Positions 29,682 to 39,485 of a DNA stretch of 64,000 nucleotides are shown here, one piece after another. A model generated the notes under the pieces. It did not search any database. It saw only the letters and a program-made list of their open reading frames with translations, and was not told where the DNA came from. Numbering within the stretch: the stretch's first letter is position 1; each line of letters starts with the position of its first letter. A program made the position numbers and the translations under genes. The stretch lies in the NCBI RefSeq assembly GCF_900129885.1, contig NZ_FQXE01000004.1, positions 372,001-436,000 of the forward strand, read 5' to 3'. The stretch is from Pollutimonas bauzanensis (GTDB lineage Bacteria > Pseudomonadota > Gammaproteobacteria > Burkholderiales > Burkholderiaceae_B).

Positions 29682-31115
29682 ATGAAAAAACTTACCACCG
29701 CCGCCGGCGCACCCGTCGTCGACAATCAGAACATTCAAACCGCCGGTCCGCGCGGCCCGGCCCTGCTGCAGGATGTCTGGCTGCTGGAAAAGCTCGCCCA
29801 TTTCGACCGTGAAGTCATCCCCGAGCGTCGCATGCACGCCAAGGGCGCCGGCGCCTACGGCACCTTTACCGTCACGCACGACATCACCCAATACACCCGC
29901 GCCAGGATTTTTTCCGAGATAGGCAAGCAGACCGAAGTCTTCATGCGCTTTTCCACCGTGGCGGGCGAACGCGGCGCAGCCGATGCCGAGCGCGATATCC
30001 GCGGCGTCGCCATGAAGTTCTACACCGAGGAAGGCAACTGGGACCTGGTCGGCAACAACACGCCCGTCTTCTTTTTCCGCGACCCGCTCAAATTCCCCGA
30101 CCTGAACCATGCCGTCAAGCGCGACCCGCGCACCGGCATGCGCAGCGCGCAGAACAACTGGGAATTCTGGACCGGCCTGCCGGAGGCCCTGCATCAGGTC
30201 ACCATCGTCATGAGCGACCGCGGCATCCCCGCCGGCTTCCGCAATATGCATTTGTTCGGCAGCCACACTTTCAGCTTCATCAATGCGGACAACGAACGCT
30301 ACTGGGTCAAGTTCACCTTCAAGACCCAGCAGGGCATCAAGAACCTTACCGACGCCCAGGCCCAGGAAGTCGTGGGGCGGGATCGCGAGAGTTCGCAGCG
30401 CGACCTGTTCGACGCCATCGAAAACAGCGACTATCCGCGCTGGACCATGTACGTCCAGATCATGCCGGAGAAAGACGCCGGCGCGTATCACCTGAATCCC
30501 TTCGACCTGACCAAAGTCTGGCCGCATGGCGACTACCCGCTCATCGAGGTCGGCCAGCTGGAATTGAACCGCAATCCGGAAAATTTCTTTGCCGAAGTCG
30601 AGCAGGCGGCATTCGCGCCCGCCAACGTGGTGCCCGGCATCAGCTTTTCACCCGACAAAATGCTGCAGGCCCGCCTGTTTTCCTATGGCGACGCGCAGCG
30701 CTACCGCCTGGGCGTCAATCACCACCAGATTCCGGTCAACGCGCCCAAGTGTCCTTTCCATAGCTACCATCGGGACGGCGCCATGCGCGTCGACGGCAAT
30801 CATGGCCGCATCACCGCCAACGAACCCAATACCCAGGGCGAATGGCAGGAACAGCCCGATTACCGCGAACCGCCCCTGTCCATCGAAGGCGCCGCCGACC
30901 ACTGGAATCACCGCGAAGACAGCGACTATTTCTCGCAGCCCGGCGCGCTGTTCCGCCTGATGAGCGAACAGCAAAAGCAGGCCCTGTTCGAGAATACGGC
31001 GCGGGCGATTTCCGGCGCATCCAGAGACGTGCAGGAACGCCATATCCAGCACTGCGGCCAGGCCGACCCCGCCTACGGCGCCGGCGTGGCCGCGGCCATC
31101 CGGGCGCTGGCCTGA
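29682..31115 (+). CDS. katA: Catalase, monofunctional small-subunit heme type
   Basis: The enzyme dismutates hydrogen peroxide to water and oxygen. The 477-residue chain is the length of clade 3 small catalases. Catalytic His52 ([13 protein letters not shown]), Asn125 ([11 protein letters not shown]) and the proximal heme ligand Tyr335 ([12 protein letters not shown]) are all present. It has no signal peptide, so it is cytoplasmic. It is a single-gene unit with an OxyR-like site upstream and paired hairpins downstream. Confidence 0.97.
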   Translation: MKKLTTAAGAPVVDNQNIQTAGPRGPALLQDVWLLEKLAHFDREVIPERRMHAKGAGAYGTFTVTHDITQYTRARIFSEIGKQTEVFMRFSTVAGERGAADAERDIRGVAMKFYTEEGNWDLVGNNTPVFFFRDPLKFPDLNHAVKRDPRTGMRSAQNNWEFWTGLPEALHQVTIVMSDRGIPAGFRNMHLFGSHTFSFINADNERYWVKFTFKTQQGIKNLTDAQAQEVVGRDRESSQRDLFDAIENSDYPRWTMYVQIMPEKDAGAYHLNPFDLTKVWPHGDYPLIEVGQLELNRNPENFFAEVEQAAFAPANVVPGISFSPDKMLQARLFSYGDAQRYRLGVNHHQIPVNAPKCPFHSYHRDGAMRVDGNHGRITANEPNTQGEWQEQPDYREPPLSIEGAADHWNHREDSDYFSQPGALFRLMSEQQKQALFENTARAISGASRDVQERHIQHCGQADPAYGAGVAAAIRALA

Positions 31116-31124
31116 CAGGCAGCA

Positions 31125-31166
31125 GGCGCTGCTGCAGGCCTGCCTCGGCCCGCCTGCAGCAGCGCC
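31125..31166. terminator. Strong hairpin between convergent katA and yciI
   Basis: Perfect 15-bp arms GGCGCTGCTGCAGGC and GCCTGCAGCAGCGCC with a 12-nt loop, 9 bp after the katA stop. No T-run follows. Confidence 0.6.
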
Positions 31167-31194
31167 GGATTACGCGGCTACGCCGCTAATCCGG
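31165..31194. terminator. Second hairpin, likely bidirectional terminator/intergenic palindrome
   Basis: CCGGATTA, bulged C, GCGGC, loop TAC, GCCGC, TAATCCGG. It overlaps the foot of the preceding hairpin by 2 bp and ends 8 bp before the yciI stop. It looks like a short intergenic palindromic repeat. Confidence 0.55.
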
Positions 31195-31202
31195 CCTATG
31201 GC

Positions 31203-31499
31203 CTATAGATAGCACTTGCCGTCCAGGTAGGCCTTGCGCCAGCGCGTAATCACGGTGCGCTCGAACAGGCCGCCCACCGCGAACGGATCGCCATTCACGA
31301 AATCCTCGGCCTCGGCGCGCGTTTCCAGATCGACGATGTAGACGCTGCCCGTGCCGCCGGTCCCATCATCTTCAAGCTTGGCCCCGCAAGCCAGCAGCAG
31401 GTCCTTGTTTCCTTCCAGGTAGTCCAGGTGCTTGTCGCGCAAGGCCTGGCGCAGGGCCTGGGTGTGCGGCTTGTCAAAGGTTTCGATCAGGTATGGCAT
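31203..31499 (-). CDS. YciI family protein
   Basis: The 98-residue protein has the YciI fold signature (MPYLIETFDKP...HLDYLEGNKDLLLACGAKLED... VDLETRAEAEDFVNGDPFAVGGLFE). The family is related to muconolactone isomerase-like small enzymes; a specific function is not known here. It is convergent with katA and divergent from mnmE, with an 85-bp gap to the latter. Confidence 0.88.
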   Translation of the reverse strand: MPYLIETFDKPHTQALRQALRDKHLDYLEGNKDLLLACGAKLEDDGTGGTGSVYIVDLETRAEAEDFVNGDPFAVGGLFERTVITRWRKAYLDGKCYL

Positions 31500-31584
31500 G
31501 ATGGTTCCTCGCAGATTTTTATGTTTAAACTGTGTCCGGATTCCAATAGTAGTACGCTTTTTCCCAACTTAGCCATATGCCGCC

Positions 31585-33033
31585 ATGACCCTGCGCTCCC
31601 ACGAACCCATTATCGCCATCGCCACCGCCCCCGGGCGCGGCGGCATAGGCGTCGTACGCATTTCGGGCGGCAACCTGGAACCCTTGCTGGCCAGGCTGTT
31701 CAAGGCGCCGCTCACGCCGCGCCACGCCCACTACCTGCCGTTCAATGACGAGGACGGCAAAGCCATGGATGCCGGCATCGCCCTGTTCTTCAAAGGCCCG
31801 CAATCCTACACCGGCGAAGACGTCCTGGAACTGCAGGGCCACGGCGGCCCGGCCGTGCTGCGGCGGGTGCTGGAGCGCTGCATCGAGGCCGGCAAGGAAT
31901 TGGGCCTGCGCCACGCCGAGCCGGGCGAATTCACCCAGCGCGCCTTCCTCAACGAGCGCCTGGACCTGGCCCAGGCCGAGGCCGTCGCCGACCTGATCGA
32001 TGCCTCATCGGAAGCCGCCGCGCGCAGCGCCATGGCCTCTTTGAGCGGCGCCTTTTCCGCCCGCGTCAACGCCCTCAGCGAGCGCATCGTGCGCCTGCGC
32101 ATGCTGGTCGAGGCCACGCTGGACTTTCCCGAGGAAGAAATCGACTTCCTGGAGAAATACCAGGCCCGCAGCGCTCTGGAAGAGATCCAGGGCGACCTGG
32201 CGGCCCTGACGGCCCAGGCCCGGCAAGGCATGATCCTGCGCGAAGGCCTGCACGTGGTGCTGGCCGGCCAGCCCAATGTCGGCAAGTCCAGCCTGCTCAA
32301 TGCCCTGGCCGGCGACGACATCGCCATCGTGACGCCCGTGGCCGGCACCACGCGCGACAAAGTCATCCAGCAAATCCACATACAAGGCGTGCCGCTGCAC
32401 ATTGTCGACACCGCGGGCCTGCGCGACACCGACGACACCGTCGAGAGCATAGGCATAGCCCGGACATGGGCCGAGATCGAAAAGGCCAGCGTCATCATTC
32501 ACCTGCAGGACGCGCGCGCGCAGACCGATGAGCTCGACACCGCCATTACCCGCCGCCTCCCGGCGCGCACGCCGGTGCTCGAGGTCTTCAACAAGATAGA
32601 CTTGCTGGATGCTGCGCAGCAGGCGAAATTCCTGGCGGGCACGCCTCGGGAACCGGCCGCCGCAACTGGCGCGGCAAGCGGCGCGACTAGCGGGAAAGTA
32701 GATGCCCACGCCCAAACCGGACTCGCCCTTGGAATCTCCGCCAAGACCGGCGCCGGCCTGGACATCCTGCGCCAGAAGCTGCTCGACATCGCCGGCTGGA
32801 GCCCCAGCGCCGAATCCCCCTGGCTGGCCCGCGAACGCCATCTGCATGCCTTGAACAGCGCCGGCGAGCACCTCGCCCTGGCCGCCGAACACGCCAGCCA
32901 GAACGACCGCGTGCTCGACCTGTTCGCCGAAGAACTGCGCCTGGCCCATGAAGATCTATGCGCCATCACCGGCCAGTTCACCGGCGATGATTTGCTTGGG
33001 GAGATATTTTCCAGTTTTTGTATTGGGAAGTGA
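31585..33033 (+). CDS. mnmE: MnmE, tRNA U34 modification GTPase
   Basis: MnmE, with MnmG, installs the 5-carboxymethylaminomethyl group at wobble U34 of certain tRNAs. The 482-residue protein has the N-terminal formyl-THF-binding domain ([15 protein letters not shown]), the G domain P-loop GQPNVGKS near 228-235, [10 protein letters not shown] (G3), NKID (G4), and the C-terminal FCIGK with catalytic Cys479. The segment after NKID has a low-complexity Ala/Gly insert (near residues 355-372). The gene ends at a defence island. Confidence 0.97.
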   Translation: MTLRSHEPIIAIATAPGRGGIGVVRISGGNLEPLLARLFKAPLTPRHAHYLPFNDEDGKAMDAGIALFFKGPQSYTGEDVLELQGHGGPAVLRRVLERCIEAGKELGLRHAEPGEFTQRAFLNERLDLAQAEAVADLIDASSEAAARSAMASLSGAFSARVNALSERIVRLRMLVEATLDFPEEEIDFLEKYQARSALEEIQGDLAALTAQARQGMILREGLHVVLAGQPNVGKSSLLNALAGDDIAIVTPVAGTTRDKVIQQIHIQGVPLHIVDTAGLRDTDDTVESIGIARTWAEIEKASVIIHLQDARAQTDELDTAITRRLPARTPVLEVFNKIDLLDAAQQAKFLAGTPREPAAATGAASGATSGKVDAHAQTGLALGISAKTGAGLDILRQKLLDIAGWSPSAESPWLARERHLHALNSAGEHLALAAEHASQNDRVLDLFAEELRLAHEDLCAITGQFTGDDLLGEIFSSFCIGK

Positions 33034-33046
33034 GGCAAGGTCTGTG

Positions 33047-33062
33047 GACGCCCATGGGCGTC
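33047..33062 (+). terminator. Palindrome after mnmE, probable terminator
   Basis: GACGCCCATGGGCGTC is a perfect 16-bp palindrome 13 bp past the mnmE stop, followed by TCTTGATTTT. Confidence 0.6.
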
Positions 33063-33493
33063 TCTTGATTTTGCTCGATATCTTGTAATTGCGGGAATTT
33101 TTGTCTGCTGACGGATGCGGTGATACAGTCGAAGTCATCACTATCCGGGCCCATATTTGGGTCGAAGTTACCCGGAGTCCATGGCGCGATGACTTTCATG
33201 GATCCAAAGGAGGGCCCCCTTTTCTTTTCTGGGTTGGGCCGTTGTCCCCCGAGTGCCATTCCTTTACCTCTCCTTTTCTGATGTCTATCGACCGATAGAC
33301 CGCCCGCTATCAGAAGGCCAGTGACGGCAATGTGAATAGAATAGAGGTAATGACTTGAGGTAATAGCGCCGAGCGTTACGCTTATTGGGCAACAGGGGCG
33401 AAGCCATTTGGCCCCTTCGTATGCATTTTTGATCGACGATGATTATCACACACTGATACAATAAACGGATTAACGTGTCATTGGATCGCGATT
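33063..33493. other. Gene-free 431-bp stretch at the mnmE/defence-island junction
   Basis: No open frame here looks like a protein and no RNA gene is recognised. It holds a perfect inverted repeat at 33283-33300, purine/pyrimidine-rich stretches, and an AT-rich promoter-like segment near 33440-33475. It may carry a remnant of an island end. Confidence 0.5.
33283..33300. repeat. 8-bp inverted repeat, possible operator
   Basis: GTCTATCG, AC, CGATAGAC. It lies 193 bp upstream of a small winged-helix gene and could be a binding site for it or another regulator of the island. Confidence 0.5.
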
Positions 33494-33811
33494 ATGAAGC
33501 GCTGTATTGTTGGTATCCGGCAGCCGGCATGCTCGCTACCTCGCGGGAGCGCCGTTCCCAGCATTTGGTTTCCGTCTCTTGCATCGCTGGCAGCTGTATT
33601 GTCGGACGATAACCGCCGTCTGCTGCGCCTGATCCACGACAAACAACCCAAGTCTTTGACGGAACTGGCCGAACTCAGCGGCCGCAAGGTGCCGAACCTA
33701 TCACGCACTCTGCGTCTGATGGCGGACTATGGGCTGGTCTCGCTGCAACGTAATGCCCGGGATGTTCAGCCAACCGCGTTGGCGACTGAATTCCTGGTCG
33801 TATTGGACTGA
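33494..33811 (+). CDS. Small winged-helix DNA-binding protein (HVO_A0114-like)
   Basis: The 105-residue product has a clear winged helix: SLAAVLSDDNRRLLRLIHDKQPKSLTELAELSGRKVPNLSRTLRLMADYGLVSLQRN. This matches the HVO_A0114-type predicted regulators often linked to toxin-antitoxin or defence loci. The first 20-25 residues (MKRCIVGIRQPACSLPRGS) do not look like the family and the true start is uncertain. It ends right at the Mrr-type gene and may control it. Confidence 0.7.
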   Translation: MKRCIVGIRQPACSLPRGSAVPSIWFPSLASLAAVLSDDNRRLLRLIHDKQPKSLTELAELSGRKVPNLSRTLRLMADYGLVSLQRNARDVQPTALATEFLVVLD

Positions 33812-33837
33812 TGATCATGAGCACAAGAGGGAACAAG

Positions 33838-34830
33838 ATGGCTCGGATGTGGATGGTGCGCGGCGAAGGTGGCAGCCTGTACGACCCTTTTTTGGAGCGC
33901 GGCGTGGCTGCCGTGGGCTGGAACCAGTTGGCCGCCCACGCCAAGCCTGGTATCGGGCGCAAGCAGTTGATTGCCCAGTACCAGTCTGCCGAACCACAGG
34001 CGAAACAAGGGACAGTGATCTCAGGTGCTTCTCAGGTCTGGCGCTTCGTCAACGACATCCAGGATGGCGATTGGATCGTCACCTATTCGCCGGCCAATCG
34101 TGTCTATTCAATCGGCAAAGTGTCAGGGCCGGCCGAGCACCACCCTGAGTGGGCCGAGCAAGGAATGCCACTGGCACGCAAAGTGCAATGGCAAGCGCAG
34201 GAACTGCCACGCGACAGCCTGGGCACCAGCACAAAAAATAGTCTGGGCGCGACCCTGACCCTGTTCGAGGTGCCGTCCAGCGCGGCAGCAGAAGTGCTGG
34301 CGGCATTGAAGGGCAAGCCTGCGCCGGCAGTGGAAGATGAAGCCGAGGAAGTGATCGCCGACCCGCTAGCCGACATCGAATCGCAGGCGCTGGAGCGCAT
34401 CAAAGATCGGGTTAATGAACTCGACTGGGACGACATGCAGCAACTGGTCGCCGGCATCCTGCGCGCCATGGGCTACAAGACCCAGGTCTCCCCAGCCGGC
34501 TCCGACCGGGGCAAGGACATCGTCGCCTCGCCCGACGGTTTCGGCTTCGAGCACCCGCGCATCGTCGTGGAGGTCAAGCACCGCAAGGGGCAGATGGGCA
34601 GCCAGGAGATTCGCAGCTTCCTCGGCGGCCGCCACAAGGACGATCGCGGGCTGTACGTCAGTACCGGCGGCTTTAGCAAGGACGCGCAATACGAAGCTGA
34701 TCGCGCCTCTATCCCGTTGGCGATGTGGACGTTGGACCATGTGGTCCGTGCGTTGATCGAGCACTATGACGCCACCGATGCCGAGACCAAGCGTATCGTG
34801 CCGCTGAAGCGGCTGTACTGGCCCGCTTGA
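33838..34830 (+). CDS. Mrr-type restriction endonuclease (type IV-like)
   Basis: The 330-residue protein has an uncharacterised N-terminal domain (about 1-150, resembling modified-base or EVE/PUA-like readers by position only) and a C-terminal Mrr catalytic domain. The PD-(D/E)xK residues are D227 in GSDRGKDIVAS and E245/K247 in VEVKHRKG. The ATG at 33838 is preceded by GAGGG at six bases; an earlier ATG at 33811 is possible. Mrr enzymes cut methylated DNA. Placement just before a type I methylase gene is notable, since the two must be compatible. Confidence 0.85.
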   Translation: MARMWMVRGEGGSLYDPFLERGVAAVGWNQLAAHAKPGIGRKQLIAQYQSAEPQAKQGTVISGASQVWRFVNDIQDGDWIVTYSPANRVYSIGKVSGPAEHHPEWAEQGMPLARKVQWQAQELPRDSLGTSTKNSLGATLTLFEVPSSAAAEVLAALKGKPAPAVEDEAEEVIADPLADIESQALERIKDRVNELDWDDMQQLVAGILRAMGYKTQVSPAGSDRGKDIVASPDGFGFEHPRIVVEVKHRKGQMGSQEIRSFLGGRHKDDRGLYVSTGGFSKDAQYEADRASIPLAMWTLDHVVRALIEHYDATDAETKRIVPLKRLYWPA

Positions 34831-34912
34831 GCTTGCCGAGAAGACACTTCGCTAATGCCAGAACGCTACCAGCGTTGGCGAACTTATGCATTTGGAACAA
34901 GAAAAGGTTTTG

Positions 34913-37099
34913 ATGAATATCCATACACACGAAGCGCTGAAAAGCGCCATCTGGGAAATCGCAAATCGGCTGCGTGGCCCATATCGTCCGCCGCAATACC
35001 GTCTGGTCATGTTGCCGATCGTGGTTCTGCGCCGCTTGGATTGCGTTCTGGAGCCCACTAAGGACACTGTACTTAAGAAATACGATAAGCTGACGGCGCA
35101 AAACATGCCGGAAAGTGCGATGGAAAGGCTGCTTGGACGCGCGGCGGACCCGAAGCGCAAGTATCCTCTTTACAACACCAGCCCCTTCTCCTTTGAGCGT
35201 CTGCTTGGCGATCCCGAGAACATTGCGCCGAACCTCGTGTCTTATATCAACGGCTTTTCCCCGACGGCACGGACGATCTTCGAGAGGTTCAAATTCACCG
35301 ACCAGATCGAAAAGCTCGACGCCAGTAACCGGCTGTTCACCATCGTCAAGGCGATGGCCGATGTGGATCTACATCCGGACCGTATCGACAACCTGCAAAT
35401 GGGCTACCTGTTCGAGCATCTGGTGATGCGCTTCAACGAACAGGCGAACGAAGAAGCTGGCGATCACTTCACTCCGCGTGAAGTCATTCGCCTGATGGCG
35501 AACCTCGTCTATACAGGCGAAAAAGACGTTTACACACCGGGCATTTTCCGCACCATCTACGACCCCGCCTGCGGTACCGGCGGCATGCTGTCGGAATCGG
35601 AAAAGTTCATCCTCGACCAAAACAGCCAAGCCAATCTTGCCCTGTTCGGTCAGGAATACAACGACGAATCCTGGGCCATCTGCTGCTCGGACATGCTGAT
35701 CAAGGACGAGGACACCAGCAGCATCGTGCTGGGTGACACTCTGGGAGACGGCAAGACCCGCGATGGTTTCGAGGGCGAAAAATTCCACTACATGCTAGCC
35801 AATCCACCCTTCGGCGTGGAATGGAAAGACCAGAAGACCATCGTCGAGAAGGAGCACAAGGAATTGGGCTTTGTCGGTCGTTTCGGTGCAGGGCTACCAG
35901 CCATCAACGACGGTTCGCTGCTGTTCCTGCAGCACATGATTTCGAAGATGCATCCCTACAAGGCAGGGGATGAAAACGCCGTCGGCTCCAAGATCGCCAT
36001 CGTCTTCAACGGCTCACCGCTGTTCTCTGGCGATGCTGGATCGGGGCCGTCCAACATCCGCCGCTGGATCATCGAGAACGATTGGCTTGATGCCATCGTC
36101 GCGCTGCCCGACCAGCTTTTCTACAACACCGGCATCTACACCTACGTTTGGTTGGTCACCAATCGCAAGGCGCCCGAGCGGCGCGGCAAGGTGCAGTTGA
36201 TCGACGGCACGCGCTTTTGCCAGCGCATGAAGAAAAGCCTCAACAACAAGCGCCACGAGATCACCGAAACGCAGATACGCGAGCTGACCCGCCTCTATGG
36301 CAACTTCAAGGATGGCGAGACGGCAGAAGTCGTCATTGACCATAAGACCGGCGAGAAAGAAACCCGCGTTGTCTCCTGCATCTTCGAGAACCGAGAGTTC
36401 GGCTTCCTCAAGGTGACGGTGGAACGCCCCTTGCGCATGAACTTCGAAGCCACGGCCGAGCGTATCGCCAGGCTGGACGAGCAATCCGCCTTCGCCAACC
36501 TGGCCACCTCCAAGAAGCGCAAGGACGGCCAGGCCGCCGCACGCGAGATCGAAGAAGGTCGCGAACAGCAAGATGCCATCCGCAACCTGCTGGCTACGCT
36601 GGAAGCCAAGGGCCGCTACATGGATCGCAAGGTATTCGAAGCCGATCGGGACCGGGCAGCGAAAAATGCCGGTCTAAAACTGGCCGCCCCCATCAAGAAG
36701 GTGATCTTCACCGCACTGGGCGAGCGCGACCCGGATGCCAAGATTTGCCGCGACGGCAAGGACAGGCCGGAGCCGGACAGCGAATTGCGCGACACCGAGA
36801 ACATTCCGCTGCCCGCAGGGACCGTACTCCCGCTGCCCATGGACTTTGGCCCGGACAAACCCAATGACCGGCTGATCAAGGCTTTCCGCGACGTGATCGA
36901 CGCCTACATGGCGAACGAGGTGCTGCCCCATGTGGCTGATGCCTGGGTCGATTACGACAAAACCAAGGTCGGCTACGAAATCCCCATCAACCGGCATTTT
37001 TATGTCTACAAGCCGCCGCGCCCCTTGCCGGAGATCGAGGCCGACATCCGGCAACTGGAAGGCGAAATCGCCGATTTGCTGAAAGGGTTGCTGGCATGA
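34913..37099 (+). CDS. hsdM: Type I restriction-modification system, DNA methyltransferase subunit
   Basis: HsdM methylates adenine N6 in the host target sequence with HsdS. The 728-residue protein has the SAM-binding motif I DPACGTGGM near residue 217 and catalytic motif IV NPPF near 297, and TPREVIRLMANLVY before them. The ATG at 34913 has AAGG five bases upstream; an earlier in-frame ATG at 34886 lacks this. The C-terminal part (about 520-728) is longer than in classical HsdM and contains a helical, charged region. The stop overlaps the rhuM start (ATGA). Confidence 0.95.
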   Translation: MNIHTHEALKSAIWEIANRLRGPYRPPQYRLVMLPIVVLRRLDCVLEPTKDTVLKKYDKLTAQNMPESAMERLLGRAADPKRKYPLYNTSPFSFERLLGDPENIAPNLVSYINGFSPTARTIFERFKFTDQIEKLDASNRLFTIVKAMADVDLHPDRIDNLQMGYLFEHLVMRFNEQANEEAGDHFTPREVIRLMANLVYTGEKDVYTPGIFRTIYDPACGTGGMLSESEKFILDQNSQANLALFGQEYNDESWAICCSDMLIKDEDTSSIVLGDTLGDGKTRDGFEGEKFHYMLANPPFGVEWKDQKTIVEKEHKELGFVGRFGAGLPAINDGSLLFLQHMISKMHPYKAGDENAVGSKIAIVFNGSPLFSGDAGSGPSNIRRWIIENDWLDAIVALPDQLFYNTGIYTYVWLVTNRKAPERRGKVQLIDGTRFCQRMKKSLNNKRHEITETQIRELTRLYGNFKDGETAEVVIDHKTGEKETRVVSCIFENREFGFLKVTVERPLRMNFEATAERIARLDEQSAFANLATSKKRKDGQAAAREIEEGREQQDAIRNLLATLEAKGRYMDRKVFEADRDRAAKNAGLKLAAPIKKVIFTALGERDPDAKICRDGKDRPEPDSELRDTENIPLPAGTVLPLPMDFGPDKPNDRLIKAFRDVIDAYMANEVLPHVADAWVDYDKTKVGYEIPINRHFYVYKPPRPLPEIEADIRQLEGEIADLLKGLLA

Positions 37100-38178
37100 G
37101 CAAGGAAATCATCCCCGCCACGCAAGGCGAACTGCTGATCTACCCGGCCCGAGGCGATGCGGACGGCATCCGCGTGCTGCTGGCCGGTGAAACCGTCTGG
37201 CTGACCCAAGCCCAAATCGCCGAGTTGTATCAGACCACACCCCAGAACATCACCCAGCACCTCAAGGCCATTTACGCCGAAGGCGAGCTGGACGAGGCGG
37301 CAACGTGTAAGCCGTACTTACAAGTTCGCCAGGAGGGGGGAAGAGCAGTCTCCCGTAACACCAAGCATTACCGGCTGGAAGCCATCCTCGCCGTCGGCTA
37401 CCGCGTTCGCTCCGCGCGCGGCACCGAGTTCCGCCAGTGGGCCACCGCGCGCCTGGGGGAATACCTGACCAAGGGCTTTGTGCTGGATGACGAACGGCTC
37501 AAGGGCAACTCCAGTCCGGTGGACTACTTCGATGAACTGCTGGCCCGCATCCGCGAAATCCGGGCCAGTGAGGCACGGGTCTACCAGCGCATCCGCGAAA
37601 TCTTCGCCATGGCCGCCGACTACCGCGAAGGCGACCAGGCAACCCAGCGCTTCTTCGCCACCATGCAGAACAAGGTGCACTACGCCGCCACCGGCCTGAC
37701 CGCAGCGGAAATCATCCGCAAGCGCGCCGATTCCTCCAAGCCCAACATGGGCGTCACCACTTGGAAAGGCGGTCATGTTCTCAAGAAAGACGTGGGTACC
37801 GCCAAGAACTACCTGAATGTACAGGAAATCGACACCCTCAACCGCATCACCGTGATGTTCCTGGACCAAGCCGAATTCCGCGCTATGCGCCGGCAGGACA
37901 TCCGTCTCGCCGACTGGGATGGTTTTCTCGACAAGTTCCTGCGCGATACCGAACTGCCGGTTCTGGACAATGCCGGCAAGGTCAGCCGCCAGCAGGCACT
38001 GGATTGGGCCGAAGGACAGTATGACGCATTTGCCGAGCGGCGGAGGCTTGAAGCCGAACAGGTAGCGGAGGCGCGGTACCTGGAGGATTTGCGTACATCC
38101 GCTGAGATCATGAAGACAGGCAAGAAAGCCACAAAAACGTCGGTTGCGGAGCGCAAGACACGGAGTAAAAATCAATGA
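37096..38178 (+). CDS. RhuM family protein embedded in the type I operon (intact copy)
   Basis: The 360-residue protein has the RhuM N-terminal helix-turn-helix-like block VWLTQAQIAELYQTTPQNITQHLKAIY and the HYRLEAILAVGYRVRSARGTEFRQWAT block. A C-terminal domain of about 190 residues follows. RhuM was named from a Salmonella pathogenicity island and its activity is not established. Here it overlaps hsdM upstream and hsdS downstream by 4 bp each, so it is translated as part of the type I operon. The basic tail (TGKKATKTSVAERKTRSKNQ) may bind nucleic acid. Confidence 0.88.
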   Translation: MSKEIIPATQGELLIYPARGDADGIRVLLAGETVWLTQAQIAELYQTTPQNITQHLKAIYAEGELDEAATCKPYLQVRQEGGRAVSRNTKHYRLEAILAVGYRVRSARGTEFRQWATARLGEYLTKGFVLDDERLKGNSSPVDYFDELLARIREIRASEARVYQRIREIFAMAADYREGDQATQRFFATMQNKVHYAATGLTAAEIIRKRADSSKPNMGVTTWKGGHVLKKDVGTAKNYLNVQEIDTLNRITVMFLDQAEFRAMRRQDIRLADWDGFLDKFLRDTELPVLDNAGKVSRQQALDWAEGQYDAFAERRRLEAEQVAEARYLEDLRTSAEIMKTGKKATKTSVAERKTRSKNQ

Positions 38179-39476
38179 GTTACTTCGCCAACAGCGATCA
38201 ACTGCCTGATTGGGTGCGACACGCTCCCGATAGCTGGAAGAAAGATTGGCTCAAATGGCACGTGTCCTTGTCTACAGAAAGACCAGACGAAGAGCAGCGT
38301 GCAACGCTTCCTTATTTGTCCAATGAGGACATTGCTTCGTGGACGGGGAAACTACTGCACGAAGAGTTACAACCATACGAAGCAGACAGTCGGTTATTTC
38401 AGGCTGGAGATGTTCTGTTCAACAAGTTGCGTCCGTATTTGGCTAAGGTGTTTCATGCAGACTTCAATGGCACGTCATCCGGTGAGTTGCTATGCCTACG
38501 GCCATCGAAACGAGTAGATGCGCGCTACCTATTCTATGTACTGACCTCGTTCGGATTCATTGATTCTGTAGATTCGCATACCTTTGGATCAAAGATGCCG
38601 CGTGCGGACTGGGAAACAGTCGGGCACCACCCTCTGCCGTTGCCGGACATAGAAGATCAAAAGCGCATAGCAAGGTTTCTGGATGAAAAGACCGCACAAA
38701 TCGACGGGTTGATCGAAAAGAAGCGCGCGCTTCTGGACCGGCTGGCTGAAAAACGCCAAGCCATCATCACTCACGCAGTCACCAAGGGCCTGAACCCCGA
38801 TGTCCCCATGAAGCCCTCCGGAATCGACTGGCTTGGTGATATTCCGGCGCATTGGTCACGACAAAGGCTTCGATTCTCCGTAGATAAAATCGAACAGGGA
38901 TGGTCGCCTCAATGTGAAAACCGTCCTGCTGATAGAGGCGAGTGGGGTGTATTGAAAGTTGGATGTGTAAACGGAGAGCATTACGATGAGTCAGAAAACA
39001 AAGCTCTTCCGGCTGACCTGGAGCCAATCACTCGTTATGAAGTACGAGTTGGTGACCTCTTGGTAAGTCGCGCCAATACAAAAGAACTTCTTGGCAGTGC
39101 TGCGATCGTTGAAGAGACGCAAGGAAATATTATTTTTTGCGACAAACTTTATCGACTTGATGTCAGCAATAGCCTTGATCGACGCTATCTGACTGCATTC
39201 TTAAGATCACCTTTAGCTAGATTCCAGTACGAATGCGAAGCTACAGGCACCAGTGGGTCAATGCAGAATATTGGACAAGATACGCTGAAAAATCTTTGCC
39301 ACCCGTTGCCACCTATCGCCGAGCAGCAGAGTATCGGTAAATGGATATGGGCGGTTATGCAAGATTTTTCGAGCACCGCGATAGTGGTTTCTCAGGCTAT
39401 CGAGAAATTAATCGAATACCGCTCTGCACTAATCACCGCTGCCGTCACTGGCCAACTCCCGGAACTCAACGGATAA
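38175..39476 (+). CDS. hsdS: Type I restriction-modification system, specificity subunit
   Basis: HsdS recognises the bipartite target and directs HsdM and HsdR. The 433-residue protein has two target-recognition domains (about 1-150 and 215-370). A conserved coiled-coil spacer follows the first (DQKRIARFLDEKTAQIDGLIEKKRALLDRLAEKRQAII) and a matching region ends the protein (EQQSIGKWIW... IEYRSALITAAVTGQLPELNG). Base composition of the recognition domains is lower in GC than the flanks, as is usual for exchanged HsdS domains. The target cannot be predicted. Confidence 0.94.
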   Translation: MSYFANSDQLPDWVRHAPDSWKKDWLKWHVSLSTERPDEEQRATLPYLSNEDIASWTGKLLHEELQPYEADSRLFQAGDVLFNKLRPYLAKVFHADFNGTSSGELLCLRPSKRVDARYLFYVLTSFGFIDSVDSHTFGSKMPRADWETVGHHPLPLPDIEDQKRIARFLDEKTAQIDGLIEKKRALLDRLAEKRQAIITHAVTKGLNPDVPMKPSGIDWLGDIPAHWSRQRLRFSVDKIEQGWSPQCENRPADRGEWGVLKVGCVNGEHYDESENKALPADLEPITRYEVRVGDLLVSRANTKELLGSAAIVEETQGNIIFCDKLYRLDVSNSLDRRYLTAFLRSPLARFQYECEATGTSGSMQNIGQDTLKNLCHPLPPIAEQQSIGKWIWAVMQDFSSTAIVVSQAIEKLIEYRSALITAAVTGQLPELNG

Positions 39477-39485
39477 GGAGTGCCC

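Noticed and set aside
33230-33260. Intrinsic terminator at the GGGCCCCC/TTTTCTTTTCT stretch
   Set aside because: The complementary arms are too short and leave no workable loop.
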